In this document: one piece after another, positions 45,843 through 54,842 of the stretch
Layout of the letters: each line of letters starts with the position of its first letter
How positions within the stretch are numbered: position 1 is the stretch's first letter
NCBI RefSeq assembly: GCF_003097515.1
Contig: NZ_CP029188.1
Location: 5,157,001 to 5,221,000, forward strand
Direction: 5' to 3'
DNA: 64,000 nucleotides
From: Streptomyces tirandamycinicus
GTDB taxonomy: Bacteria > Actinomycetota > Actinomycetes > Streptomycetales > Streptomycetaceae
Position numbers and translations under genes: made by a program
The notes under the pieces: model-generated
The model's input: the letters and a program-made list of their open reading frames with translations, nothing else
Databases searched by the model: none
Told to the model about the DNA's origin: nothing

Positions 45843-46169
45843 ATGGTGAGGCGATGGGTCCTGCTGCCGGCGCTCGCACTGGGCGCTATGTGGTGGTGGG
45901 CCGTGCTGCGGCTGGCGCTGGTGCCGGAGCATGCGGGGCTCGTCGAGGGGGCAGTGGCGGCAGGCGGGTGGGGGCTCAGCCTGCTGCCGGTGCACGTTGC
46001 GTCGCGGGCCGGGGACGCCGGTGGGGCCTGGGGGACGACCACGGCGACCAGGGCCTCGCGACGCCCCCGTTCGGCCCGGGGGATCCGGCCCGTCGTGAAC
46101 GACGACGTGCCGGACGTGCGGTACCGCGTGGGCGACGCCCGCGGGCGGGCCGGCCCCGCCGAGCGGTGA
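45843..46169 (+). CDS. Small membrane protein of unknown function
   Basis: A 108-residue protein. ATG 45843 has a strong GGAGGAGG site 5 nt upstream. Two hydrophobic segments lie at about 5-27 (VLLPALALGAMWWWAVLRLAL) and 33-52 (LVEGAVAAGGWGLSLLPV), followed by an Arg/Gly-rich polar end. A -10-like TAGCGT lies 17 nt before the ribosome-binding site region. Homology is not recognised, and the Arg-rich end could be partly artefactual. Confidence 0.55.
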   Translation: MVRRWVLLPALALGAMWWWAVLRLALVPEHAGLVEGAVAAGGWGLSLLPVHVASRAGDAGGAWGTTTATRASRRPRSARGIRPVVNDDVPDVRYRVGDARGRAGPAER

Positions 46170-46477
46170 GATCCTGGCCATGGCCGCCTCCGACCGCACC
46201 ACCCCGTGCGGTGCGGTCGCTCACCGCCAAGGGCCGGGTGTGCGGCGCGCCGCCCGTGCGCTCGCTCGCCGTCCTCGTCGACTGCGCTGCGGCCCGCTGC
46301 GGCCGTACGCGGTGACAGGCGGGCCCAGACCGTACGGATGCAGCTGACAAGGCGTCAACTGTCAGATTCTGACGGGAGATCGGCCGGACGGGGCTCGGTG
46401 GCCCGGTCGTGCCCGTGTCCGTGGGGGAGCGGCGCCGGCGACGGGGGTGGGGGAGCGGGCGTCACCGTGATGGAGCG
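46170..46477. other. Intergenic region, nothing recognised
   Basis: 308 bp between the small membrane protein gene and the nei stop. It is G/C-rich with no clear hairpin, promoter or gene. Confidence 0.4.
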
Positions 46478-47305
46478 TCAGACCGTGGGGCCTGACTGGC
46501 AGCCCGGGCACCAGTAGGAGACCCGGTCGTCCCGCCCCGCCCTGCGGATCGCGGTGCCGCAGCGCAGACACGGGTGGCCCCGGCGCCCGTACACGAAGAG
46601 GCGCTGCTCGCCCGGACGCAGGGGGCTTCGGCGCTGGTCGCCCCCGCCGATGCTTCCACCGGGCGTCGTGCGCCGGTCGAAGGTGTTCTTGTTGATCTCC
46701 AGCAGGCGACGGGCCGTGGCGACGAGGCGCTCGGGAACACCCGGGGGCAGGTCGCCGATCGGGAGCCAGGGGGTGACCCGGGCGAGGAAGGCCAGCTCCG
46801 ATTTGTAGACATTGCCGATGCCCGCGAGGTTGCGCTGGTCCAGCAAGGCCTCGCCGATGGGACGGCGGGGGTCGGCGAGCAGGTTGCGTACGGCGGTGTC
46901 CGGGTCCCAGTCCGGCCCCAGCAGATCCGGCCCGAGATGCCCCACGGCCTCGTCCTCGTCCTGTGTGCGCAGCAGTTCCAGCACGGGCAGGCGGTAGCCC
47001 ACGGCGATACGTTCGGCGTTGCCGAGCACGGCCCGGATCTGGTGGTTCGGGCCGCCGTGCCAGCGCTCGCCGACCGCGAAGACCCGCCAGGAGCCGTCCA
47101 TCCGGAGGTGGGAGTGGAGGGTGAGCCCGCCCTCGATGCGGGTGAGCAGGTGCTTGCCGCGAGCGGTGACGTCCAGCACCTCGCGGCCGGTGAGATCGGC
47201 GGTGGCGAAGCGGGGAACCCTGAGATCGGAGAGAGTGAGCGTCCGCCCCGCCAGCGCGGTGCGGAGCTTCTGGGCGGTCAGCCAGACGGTGTCGCCTTCG
47301 GGCAT
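46478..47305 (-). CDS. nei: Fpg/Nei-family DNA glycosylase (endonuclease VIII type)
   Basis: A 275-residue base-excision repair enzyme. The mature catalytic N-terminus PEGDTVW (Pro2, Glu3) is of the Nei type rather than Fpg. The lesion-recognition Lys lies in TARGKHLLTRI and the helix-two-turn-helix is DQRNLAGIGNVYKSELAF. The C-terminal zinc finger is CLRCGTAIRR ... YWCPGC. It removes oxidised pyrimidines and cuts AP sites. The start ATG 47305 is fixed by the catalytic Pro. It lies next to lhr on the same strand, as nei and lhr do in mycobacteria. Confidence 0.94.
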   Translation of the reverse strand: MPEGDTVWLTAQKLRTALAGRTLTLSDLRVPRFATADLTGREVLDVTARGKHLLTRIEGGLTLHSHLRMDGSWRVFAVGERWHGGPNHQIRAVLGNAERIAVGYRLPVLELLRTQDEDEAVGHLGPDLLGPDWDPDTAVRNLLADPRRPIGEALLDQRNLAGIGNVYKSELAFLARVTPWLPIGDLPPGVPERLVATARRLLEINKNTFDRRTTPGGSIGGGDQRRSPLRPGEQRLFVYGRRGHPCLRCGTAIRRAGRDDRVSYWCPGCQSGPTV

Positions 47306-47735
47306 GCCTCCATCATGCGCGTCCCGGGCCCGGGGCGGCCGGACCGGGAACACCGAACGCCCAGCCGCCCGCAACCAAGTCCAGCCACCTGCGTCCAGGC
47401 CCGGCCGCCGGGCACTGCCCTCGCCCCGGGGACCGCGCGAGCCGTGGCGTGGCGCGGTCCGGGCGTCCTTGTCGAGCCTTCTTCCGGCGGAGTGCCGCAG
47501 GGGGCGCGGCCCGGCCCGTGGGCGCCGCCGGAACCGGAAGCCTCATGAGCGAATCGGAAACCCCGCGAGGAGGCCGTAGTCCGCGCCCGGGCGGCCGGCT
47601 GCCTTCCGCCCGAAGGGACGGGTGCCCGGATGCCCGGCCTCGGCACGAACCCGCCGGGGCCCGAACCCGCCGGACCCGAACCAGCCTCGGCACGAACCCG
47701 ACGGGGCCAGGGGCATCGGCCGGGTGTGCACGGAG
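47306..47735. other. Intergenic region nei-lhr
   Basis: 430 bp without a supported gene. It has a 22-bp direct repeat with one mismatch (cctcggcacgaacccg, c/a, cgggg) at 47638-47659 and 47685-47706, and related cgaacccg words between them. Confidence 0.5.
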
Positions 47736-50700
47736 TCAGGCCCGGATGCGCAGACCGCGGGGTGTGGCATGGAAGCCGGCCTCCTCCAGCGGGCGGGAGA
47801 GCGGAGAAGTCAGCGCCGCCGAACCGTTGATCCGCTCGACCGTGATCGTGCCGAGCATGCCCGCCCCGCCCGCCTCGGCGAGGGCCTCGGCCGCGGCACG
47901 GAGCGCGGGGTCGTCGGGCTCGGTGGGCCAGGACAGCAGGGTCTTGCCGCCCCGTTCCAGGTAGAGCGTGAGCTCCCCGTCGACGAGCACGACCAGTGAG
48001 CCCGCCTTGCGGCCCGGTTTGTGGCTCGCGCCGTCCGGCGGCTCGGGCCAGGACAGCGCCGCCCCGTACGCGTTCGCCGGGTCGGCGGCGGCCAGGACCA
48101 CCGCCCGCGGTGCGGTGTGCCCGTCGGCGCGCTCGCGGGCGCCGGCCGCGGCCCGCAGCCGGTCCACCGCGCCGTCCATCGCGAACTGGGCGGCTCCGAG
48201 ACCCTCGACGACATAGCCGCGCCGGGCCTGCCCGCTGTCCTCGAAGGCGGAGAGGACGCGGTACGTCGCCGAGAAGCCGCCCTCGACGCCCTCGGCGGCG
48301 ACCGCGCCCCTGGTGACGACGCCATGCCGGTCCAGCAGCGTGCGGGCCAGGGCGTGGGCGCGGTGCGTGGGGTCGGGCTCCTGCGCGGGCAGCAGGGACC
48401 AGCGTCCGGAGACGGTCGGGGGACCGTTGCGGGAGGCGGTCCGCGCGGCCGCCGTCAGCGAGCCGTACCGTCCGCGCGGAACGGTGCGCCGGGCGCGGTG
48501 CGCGGTGGAGCCCGCCGTGCGGCCGGATCCCAGGAGGGAGCGCAGCGGCGCCAGGGTGTCGTTGGTGAGCCGGCCGGACCAGGCCAGATCCCACAGGGCG
48601 TCGGCGAGCTGGGGGTCGCCGGCCTCGGGGTGGGTCGTGGCCCGCACCTGGTCCGCGATCTGGCGGAAAAACAGGCCGTAGCCTCCCGACAGGGCCGAGA
48701 GCACCGACTCGTGGAGGGCCGTCAACTCCAGCGGGTGGGGTTGCGGCAGCAGCAGCGGGGCGGCGTCCGCGTGATAGAGCGAGACCCAGCCGTCCTTGCC
48801 GGGCAGCGCGCCGGCTCCGGCCCACACCACCTCGCCCGTCGTGGTGAGCTCGTCCAGCATGCCCGGCGCGTATCCGGCCACCCGGGACGGGAGGATCAGC
48901 TTCTCCAGCGCCGATGCGGGCACGGGAGCGCCCTGGAGCTGCTCGACGGCACGGGCCAGCCCGTCGATCCCGCGCAGGCTGCTGCCGCCCAGATGCTGCC
49001 ACTGCGGCAGGAAGGTCGCCAGCGCGGCGGGCGGCACCGGCTCCAGCTCCTCGCGGAGCGCGGCCAGGGAGCGGCGCCGCAGCCGCCGCAGCACGGCGGC
49101 GTCGCACCACTCCTGCCCGATGCCCGACGGATGGAACTCGCCCTGGACGACCCGCCCGGCCGCGGCGAGCCGCTGCAGTGCCCCGTCCGTGACGGCCGCG
49201 CCCAGCCCGAACCGCGCGGCCGCCTGCGACGAGGTGAACGGACCGTGCGTACGGGCGAAACGGGCCAGCAGATCGCCGAGCGGGTCCTTCACCGGCTCCG
49301 TGAACGCCTCCGGGACGCCCACCGGGAGCGCCGTGCCCAGCGCGTCCCTGAGGCGTCCCGCGTCCTCGGCCGCCGCCCAGTGCTCCGCACCGGCGATCCG
49401 GACCCGGATGGCGCGGCGGGTGCCGGCGAGCTCCTCGGGCCAGCGGGGGTCGGCTCCGCGCTCGGCCAGCTCCTCGGCCGTGAGCGGTCCGAGGACCCGC
49501 AGCAGGTCCGCGACGCCCTCCACGTCCTTGATCCTGCGGTCGTCCGTGAGCCACTGGAGTTCCCGCTCCAGCTCGCTCAGGACGTCCGCGTCGAGCAGCT
49601 CCCGCAGTTCCGCCTGGCCCAGCAGCTCGGCCAGCAGCCGGGAGTCCAGGGAGAGCGCGGCGGCCCGGCGCTCGGCCAGCGGCGAGTCCCCTTCGTAGAG
49701 GAACTGGGCCACATAGCCGAAGAGGAGGGAGCGTGCGAAGGGGGAGGGCTCGGGGGTGGTCACCTCGACCAGCCGCACGGTGCGGGACTCGATGTCGCCC
49801 ATCAGCTCCTCGAGCCCGGGGACGTCGAAGACGTCCTGGAGGCATTCCCGTACGGCCTCGAGGACGATCGGGAACGAGCCGAACTCGCCGGCGACCTGCA
49901 GCAGCTGGGCCGCCCGCTGGCGCTGCTGCCACAGCGGGGTGCGCTTGCCGGGGTTGCGGCGCGGCAGCAGCAGGGCGCGTGCCGCGCACTCGCGGAACCG
50001 GGACGCGAACAGCGCGGATCCGCCCACCTGGTCGGTGACGATCTGACCGATCTCGCCCTTGTCGAAGAGGGTGTCGCCGGCGCCGACGGGGGCCTGGTCA
50101 CCGTCGTACGAGGTGTCCAGGTGCACCGGGTCCTGGTCCAGCAGATCGAGGCCCATCAGGTCGGCGTCGGGGAGCCGCAGCACGATTCCGTCGTCCGCGT
50201 GCATGACCTGGGCGTCCATGCCGTACCGCTCGGAGAGGCGCGCACCCAGCGCGAGCGCCCAGGGCGCATGGACCTGGGCGCCGAACGGCGAGTGCACCAC
50301 GACCCGCCAGTCGCCCAGTTCGTCACGGAACCGCTCGATGACGATGGTGCGGTCGTCGGGCACATGCCCGCAGGCCCGGCGCTGCTCGTCGAGGTACGAC
50401 AGGACGTTGCCCGCCGCCCAGCCGTCGAGGCCGGCCGTCATCAGCCGCAGCCGGGCGTCCTCCTCGGGCAGCGACCCGATCTCGCGGAGGAAGGCGCCCA
50501 CCGCCCTGCCCAGCTCGAGCGGGCGGCCCAGCTGGTCGCCCTTCCAGAACGGCAGCCGGCCCGGGACCCCGGGCGCGGGGGAGACGAGCACCCGGTCGCG
50601 GGTGATGTCCTCGATCCGCCAGGAGGTGGTGCCCAGGGTGAAGACGTCGCCGACCCGGGACTCGTACACCATCTCCTCGTCGAGCTCGCCGACCCGGCCA

Positions 50701-52358
50701 CCGCCCTTCTTGGGGTCCGCACCGGCCAGGAAGACGCCGAACAACCCGCGGTCCGGGATCGTGCCGCCCGAGGTGACCGCGAGCCGCTGGGCGCCGGGGC
50801 GCCCCGTGACCGTCCCGGCGACCCGGTCCCACACCACGCGCGGGCGCAGTTCGGCGAAGGCGTCGGACGGATACCGGCCCGCCAGCATGTCCAGCACGGC
50901 CGTGAACGCCGACTCGGGGAGCGAGGCGAAGGGCGCGGCGCGCCGCACGACGGCCAGCAGGTCGTCGAACTGCCAGGTGTCCAGGGCGACCATGGCGACG
51001 AGCTGCTGGGCCAGCACGTCCAGCGGATTGGCGGGGATGCGGAGCGACTCGATCGAACCCGTGCGCATCCGCTCGGTGACGACGGCCGCCTGGACCAGAT
51101 CACCCCGGTACTTGGGGAAGACGACACCCGTGGAGACCGCGCCCACCTGGTGCCCGGCGCGGCCGACGCGCTGCAGGCCGGAGGCGACCGACGGCGGGGA
51201 CTCGACCTGGACGACCAGGTCCACCGCGCCCATGTCGATGCCCAGCTCCAGGCTGGACGTCGCGACGACGGCGGGCAGTCTGCCCGCCTTCAGGTCCTCC
51301 TCGACGAGGGCGCGCTGCTCCTTGGAGACCGAGCCGTGGTGCGCGCGGGCGAGCAGCGGGGGCGCGCCCTGCGCCGCACCGGACTGCGCCATGACCTCGG
51401 CCGGCGGGGCGCCGTCGGGAAGGGGCTCCCCCACGGCCCGTTCGTAGGCGATCTCGTTGAGCCGGTTGCAGAGCCGCTCCGCGAGCCGGCGGGAGTTCGC
51501 GAAGACGATCGTCGAGCGGTGGGCCTGCACCAGATCGGCGATGCGCTCCTCCACCTGCGGCCAGATCGACGGCTTCTCACCGGGTCCGTCCGGCTCGGAC
51601 GCCGGCGAGCCGCCGAGCTCGCCCATGTCCTCGACCGGGACGACGACGGAGAGGTCGAACTCCTTCCCGGACGGCGGCTGGACGATCTCCGCCCGGCGCC
51701 CCGGCGACAGATAGCGCGCCACCTCGTCCACCGGCCGCACGGTCGCCGAGAGGCCGATCCTGCGGGCCGGCCGGGGCAGCAGCTCGTCCAGCCGCTCCAG
51801 GGACAGCGCCAGGTGCGCGCCGCGCTTGGTGCCCGCGACCGCGTGCACCTCGTCCACGATCACCGTCTCGACGCCGCTCAGCGACTCACGGGTGGCGGAG
51901 GTGAGCATCAGGAACAGCGACTCGGGAGTGGTGATCAGGATGTCCGGGGGACGGGTGGCCAGCGCCCGCCGCTCGGCCGCGGGGGTGTCCCCGGACCGGA
52001 TGCCGACACGCACCTCGGGCTCGGGCAGCCCGAGCCGCACGGCCTCCTGCCGGATACCGGTCAGCGGGCTGCGGAGATTGCGCTCCACGTCGACCGCGAG
52101 GGCCTTCAGCGGCGACACGTACAGCACCCGGCAGCGCTTTCTGACGTCCGCCGGCGGCGGGGCGGACGTCAGGCCGTCGAGGGCGGCCAGGAACGCGGCG
52201 AGCGTCTTCCCGGATCCGGTCGGGGCGACGACCAGCACGTCGGAGCCGCGGCCGATGGCCCGCCAGGCGCCCTCCTGGGCCGCGGTGGGCGCGCTGAAGG
52301 CCCCCGTGAACCAGCCGCGGGTCGCGGGGGCGAAGGTGTCGAGTGCACTGCCGGCCAT
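47736..52358 (-). CDS. lhr: Lhr-type ATP-dependent DNA helicase
   Basis: A 1540-residue superfamily 2 helicase of Lhr length. Walker A is VVAPTGSGKT (about residue 45), the DExH box is VIVDEVHAVAGTKRGAH and motif VI is LQRVGRAGHQ. The long C-terminal Lhr core with winged-helix repeats includes DRHGVVTRGAV and FAMDGAVDRLR. Lhr is a 3'-5' ssDNA translocase induced by DNA damage in mycobacteria. ATG 52358 is chosen because a damage-type promoter (52366-52388) ends 7 nt upstream, implying a leaderless mRNA; ATG 52367 (three residues longer) is the alternative. Confidence 0.94.
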   Translation of the reverse strand: MAGSALDTFAPATRGWFTGAFSAPTAAQEGAWRAIGRGSDVLVVAPTGSGKTLAAFLAALDGLTSAPPPADVRKRCRVLYVSPLKALAVDVERNLRSPLTGIRQEAVRLGLPEPEVRVGIRSGDTPAAERRALATRPPDILITTPESLFLMLTSATRESLSGVETVIVDEVHAVAGTKRGAHLALSLERLDELLPRPARRIGLSATVRPVDEVARYLSPGRRAEIVQPPSGKEFDLSVVVPVEDMGELGGSPASEPDGPGEKPSIWPQVEERIADLVQAHRSTIVFANSRRLAERLCNRLNEIAYERAVGEPLPDGAPPAEVMAQSGAAQGAPPLLARAHHGSVSKEQRALVEEDLKAGRLPAVVATSSLELGIDMGAVDLVVQVESPPSVASGLQRVGRAGHQVGAVSTGVVFPKYRGDLVQAAVVTERMRTGSIESLRIPANPLDVLAQQLVAMVALDTWQFDDLLAVVRRAAPFASLPESAFTAVLDMLAGRYPSDAFAELRPRVVWDRVAGTVTGRPGAQRLAVTSGGTIPDRGLFGVFLAGADPKKGGGRVGELDEEMVYESRVGDVFTLGTTSWRIEDITRDRVLVSPAPGVPGRLPFWKGDQLGRPLELGRAVGAFLREIGSLPEEDARLRLMTAGLDGWAAGNVLSYLDEQRRACGHVPDDRTIVIERFRDELGDWRVVVHSPFGAQVHAPWALALGARLSERYGMDAQVMHADDGIVLRLPDADLMGLDLLDQDPVHLDTSYDGDQAPVGAGDTLFDKGEIGQIVTDQVGGSALFASRFRECAARALLLPRRNPGKRTPLWQQRQRAAQLLQVAGEFGSFPIVLEAVRECLQDVFDVPGLEELMGDIESRTVRLVEVTTPEPSPFARSLLFGYVAQFLYEGDSPLAERRAAALSLDSRLLAELLGQAELRELLDADVLSELERELQWLTDDRRIKDVEGVADLLRVLGPLTAEELAERGADPRWPEELAGTRRAIRVRIAGAEHWAAAEDAGRLRDALGTALPVGVPEAFTEPVKDPLGDLLARFARTHGPFTSSQAAARFGLGAAVTDGALQRLAAAGRVVQGEFHPSGIGQEWCDAAVLRRLRRRSLAALREELEPVPPAALATFLPQWQHLGGSSLRGIDGLARAVEQLQGAPVPASALEKLILPSRVAGYAPGMLDELTTTGEVVWAGAGALPGKDGWVSLYHADAAPLLLPQPHPLELTALHESVLSALSGGYGLFFRQIADQVRATTHPEAGDPQLADALWDLAWSGRLTNDTLAPLRSLLGSGRTAGSTAHRARRTVPRGRYGSLTAAARTASRNGPPTVSGRWSLLPAQEPDPTHRAHALARTLLDRHGVVTRGAVAAEGVEGGFSATYRVLSAFEDSGQARRGYVVEGLGAAQFAMDGAVDRLRAAAGARERADGHTAPRAVVLAAADPANAYGAALSWPEPPDGASHKPGRKAGSLVVLVDGELTLYLERGGKTLLSWPTEPDDPALRAAAEALAEAGGAGMLGTITVERINGSAALTSPLSRPLEEAGFHATPRGLRIRA

Positions 52359-52365
52359 GACACCC

Positions 52366-52388
52366 ATCGTGCACCGCCCCACTGACAA
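52366..52388 (-). promoter_or_regulatory. RecA-NDp/PafBC-type damage promoter of lhr
   Basis: On the - strand: TTGTCAGTGG, 7 nt, CACGAT, then 7 nt to ATG 52358. The first ten bases equal those of recA P2 in this window. The -10 deviates by one base from TAnnnT. Confidence 0.6.
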
Positions 52389-52414
52389 GCGCCCGGACCT
52401 GCGAGAATGACGAC

Positions 52415-53248
52415 ATGACCGAGGGCGAGTGGGCGCGGTACTGGCAGCACGAGCGGCTCCCGGGCATCGACCTGCTCCGGGCCCGGTACGTGCGGCACAC
52501 GTTCCCCCGCCACAGCCACGAGGGCTATGTCTTCGGGACCATCACGCACGGTGTCGAGGACGTCGGGCTCCCGGGTGGTGTCGTGCACGCCGGGCCCGGC
52601 ACGGTCGTGATGATCAATCCGGAGGTTCCGCACAGCGCGCGGGCCGGAGTCGCGGAGGGCTGGGTGTACTCGACCCTCTACCCGTCGTCACGGGTGGTGG
52701 CCGAGATAGCGGCGGAGACCACGGCCATCAGGGGGACCCCCGGCTTCGCGGAGGCCGAGGTGGCCGACCGGCAGGCGGCCCTGATGATCCGCGAGGTCCA
52801 CCGGGCGGCCGAGGAGGGCAACGCGCTCGCCGCCGACAGCGTGCTGCGGATCATGGTGGCGCGGCTGCTGCGCAATCACGGGAGCAGCCTCCCGGCGCGC
52901 GACCCGCTCACGGCGGGCGCGCGCGACGCGGAGCGCGCCCGGGCGGTGCTGGAGGAGCGGATGGCCGATCCGCCCACCCTCCACGCCCTCGCCGTGGAGC
53001 TGGGGACCAGCCCGTTCGCCCTGCTGCGGGCCTTCCGTGACCGCTACGGGATGCCACCGCACACCTGGCTCACCGACGCCCGGGTCCGCCGGGCCCGGCG
53101 GCTGCTGGACGTGGGCGAGGCCCCGGCGCAGGCGGCCGCCGCGGTCGGGTTCACCGATCAGCCGCACCTGAACCGGCACTTCACACGGATCGTGGGGGTG
53201 CCCCCGGGTGCCTACCGGCGGGGACGGGGCGTCGGCGGACCGGGGTGA
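52415..53248 (+). CDS. AraC-family transcriptional regulator
   Basis: A 277-residue regulator. The N-terminal cupin (about 20-110) contains TFPRHSHEGYVFGTITHG and HAGPGTVVMINPEVPHSARA. The C-terminal double helix-turn-helix (about 170-270) contains LHALAVELGTSPFALLRAFR and AAAAVGFTDQPHLNRHFTR. It is followed on the same strand by azlC and azlD, the usual target of such regulators, so it probably controls that exporter in response to a small ligand. The start is ATG 52415, with no ribosome-binding site. It is divergent from lhr with a 56-bp gap. Confidence 0.93.
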   Translation: MTEGEWARYWQHERLPGIDLLRARYVRHTFPRHSHEGYVFGTITHGVEDVGLPGGVVHAGPGTVVMINPEVPHSARAGVAEGWVYSTLYPSSRVVAEIAAETTAIRGTPGFAEAEVADRQAALMIREVHRAAEEGNALAADSVLRIMVARLLRNHGSSLPARDPLTAGARDAERARAVLEERMADPPTLHALAVELGTSPFALLRAFRDRYGMPPHTWLTDARVRRARRLLDVGEAPAQAAAAVGFTDQPHLNRHFTRIVGVPPGAYRRGRGVGGPG

Positions 53249-53558
53249 GGTCCACCGCACGGCGGGGCGAGCGGCGGCCGGGCGGCTGCGGCCACGCGCG
53301 GGTACGGCCCGGGGCGCGCGTACGGGCAGCGGCGGCTGGGGCTGCGGCTGCGGCCACGGCGCGGGCGGCCACGGCGCGGGCGGGCACGGCTGCCGGACGG
53401 ACGGCGGACGGCGTACGAGAAGGGGCCGCGGACGAGAAGGGCCGCGGACGAGAAGGGGCCTCTGACCAGAAGGGCCGCGGCGTGCGCGGCGACGGGTGAG
53501 GCAGCGCGCGCAAGAACGTACAAGACCGCAAAGCGTCCGGTCCCGTACCGTCCACGAC
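53249..53558. repeat. Intergenic region with degenerate 16-17-bp tandem repeats
   Basis: 310 bp between araC-type and azlC genes. Four units of acgagaagg(g)gccgcgg lie at 53415, 53432, 53448 and 53465. Upstream, 53330-53395 holds ggctgcggctgcgg and cggcgcgggcggcca repeats. A -10 box TACCGT (53546-53551) lies 7 nt before azlC. Confidence 0.7.
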
Positions 53559-54353
53559 GTGCCAGAACAGACAGCATCAGCAGCAATACCCATCGACGCC
53601 GAACGGCGCGCCGCAGCCGGTGCGCCCGGGGAGCCCGGGGCGCGGACGACCGCCGGCGTACCGGTGAAGGCCGACTCCGCCGTGGTACGGGACGCCCTCG
53701 GGGTGGGCGTCGCCGTCGGCCTCTCCGGCTTCGCGTTCGGTGTGACCGCCGCGGGCGCCGGGCTCGACGTCCTGCAGATCTGCGCCCTCAGCCTGCTCGT
53801 CTTCACCGGTGCGTCGCAGTTCGCCCTGGTCGGCGCGCTGGCCGCGGGCGGCAACCCGTTCACCGCCGCCGCCGGCGCCTTCTTCCTCGGCACCCGCAAC
53901 GCCTTCTACGGCCTGCGGCTCTCCCAGCTCCTCGCCGTGCGCCGGGTCGTCCGGCCCCTCGCCGCCCACTGGGTCATCGACGAGACCACCGCGGTGGCCC
54001 TGGCCCAGCCCACCCGCAGGGCCGCCCGCATCGGCTTCACCGTCACCGGGCTCACCCTCTACGTGCTGTGGAACCTCACCACGCTGCTCGGGGCGCTCGG
54101 TGCCGAGGCCATCGGCGACACGAACGCCTGGGGACTGGACGCGGCCGGGCCGGCCGTCTTCCTCGCACTGCTGGCACCCATGCTGCGCACGACGACCGAT
54201 CGGGTGGTCGCGGGGATCGCGGCCGTCCTCGGGCTGGGGCTGCTGCCGGTGCTGCCCGCCGGAGTACCGGTGCTGGTCGCGGCACTCGCGGCGCCCGCCG
54301 TGCTCTGGTGGCAGGGACGGACGGCCGGCAAGCGGAAGGGAGCGGGGCGTTGA
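53559..54353 (+). CDS. azlC: AzlC-family branched-chain amino-acid exporter large subunit
   Basis: A 264-residue integral membrane protein with the AzlC pattern: VGVAVGLSGFAFGVTAAGAG, FTGASQFALVGALAAGG, FFLGTRNAFYGLRLS and DETTAVALAQ. About five to six helices follow. AzlC with AzlD exports branched-chain amino acids or analogues. GTG 53559 lacks a ribosome-binding site but has TACCGT 7 nt upstream, so it is probably leaderless. The stop overlaps the azlD start (TTGA). Confidence 0.92.
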   Translation: MPEQTASAAIPIDAERRAAAGAPGEPGARTTAGVPVKADSAVVRDALGVGVAVGLSGFAFGVTAAGAGLDVLQICALSLLVFTGASQFALVGALAAGGNPFTAAAGAFFLGTRNAFYGLRLSQLLAVRRVVRPLAAHWVIDETTAVALAQPTRRAARIGFTVTGLTLYVLWNLTTLLGALGAEAIGDTNAWGLDAAGPAVFLALLAPMLRTTTDRVVAGIAAVLGLGLLPVLPAGVPVLVAALAAPAVLWWQGRTAGKRKGAGR

Positions 54354-54658
54354 ACGTCTGGATCGCCATCGGAGTGACCGCCGCCGCCTGCTACCTGGTC
54401 AAACTGACCGGTCTGCTGGTGCCGGCCGGTGTGCTGGAGCGCCCGCTCGTCCAGCGGCTCGCCGCCCTGCTCCCGGTCGCCCTGCTGGCCGCGCTCACCG
54501 CCCAGCAGACGTTCGGCGCGGGCGACGCACTGGTGCTGGACGCCCGTGCCGCCGGGCTGGCCGCCGCCGCGGTGGCGCTGGTCCTGCGGGCGCCGTTCCT
54601 CGTCGTGGTCGCCGCCGCCGTGGTGGTCACCGCGGGGGTGAGGGCTCTCGGCGGCTGA
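54350..54658 (+). CDS. azlD: AzlD-family small exporter subunit
   Basis: A 102-residue membrane protein with three to four helices (WIAIGVTAAACYLVKLTGLL; LLPVALLAALTAQQTF; AAVALVLRAPFLVVVAAAVV), matching AzlD in size and in the LPVALLAAL motif. The TTG start overlaps the azlC stop, preceded by GGAAGGGAG. It forms the two-subunit exporter with AzlC. A hairpin terminator follows 24 bp downstream. Confidence 0.9.
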   Translation: MNVWIAIGVTAAACYLVKLTGLLVPAGVLERPLVQRLAALLPVALLAALTAQQTFGAGDALVLDARAAGLAAAAVALVLRAPFLVVVAAAVVVTAGVRALGG

Positions 54659-54682
54659 TCCGACGAGGCCGTCCCGCGACCC

Positions 54683-54715
54683 CGGGTACCGGGGGCCGGC
54701 GGCGACCGGTACCCG
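54683..54715. terminator. Bidirectional terminator after azlD
   Basis: cgggtaccgg (54683-54692) pairs with ccggtacccg (54706-54715), between convergent genes. Confidence 0.72.
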
Positions 54716-54738
54716 AGGCGCGTGCGGCGGGAAGACGC

Positions 54739-54795
54739 CTGCCGGCATGCAGGACGTCTGCCGGCACGCAGGACGTCTGCCGGCACGCAAGGCGG
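54739..54795. repeat. Three tandem 19-bp repeats
   Basis: ctgccggcacgcaggacgt at 54739, 54758 and 54777. The first has one change and the third diverges at its end. Confidence 0.88.
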
Positions 54796-54842
54796 CGCCG
54801 GCAGCAGGGTGCGCGGGGCCGGCAGCCAGGGCGCGGGCCGGC

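Noticed and set aside
48021..52385. A frame of about 1454 codons on the + strand across lhr
   Set aside because: It is a shadow of lhr, which carries all helicase motifs on the - strand.
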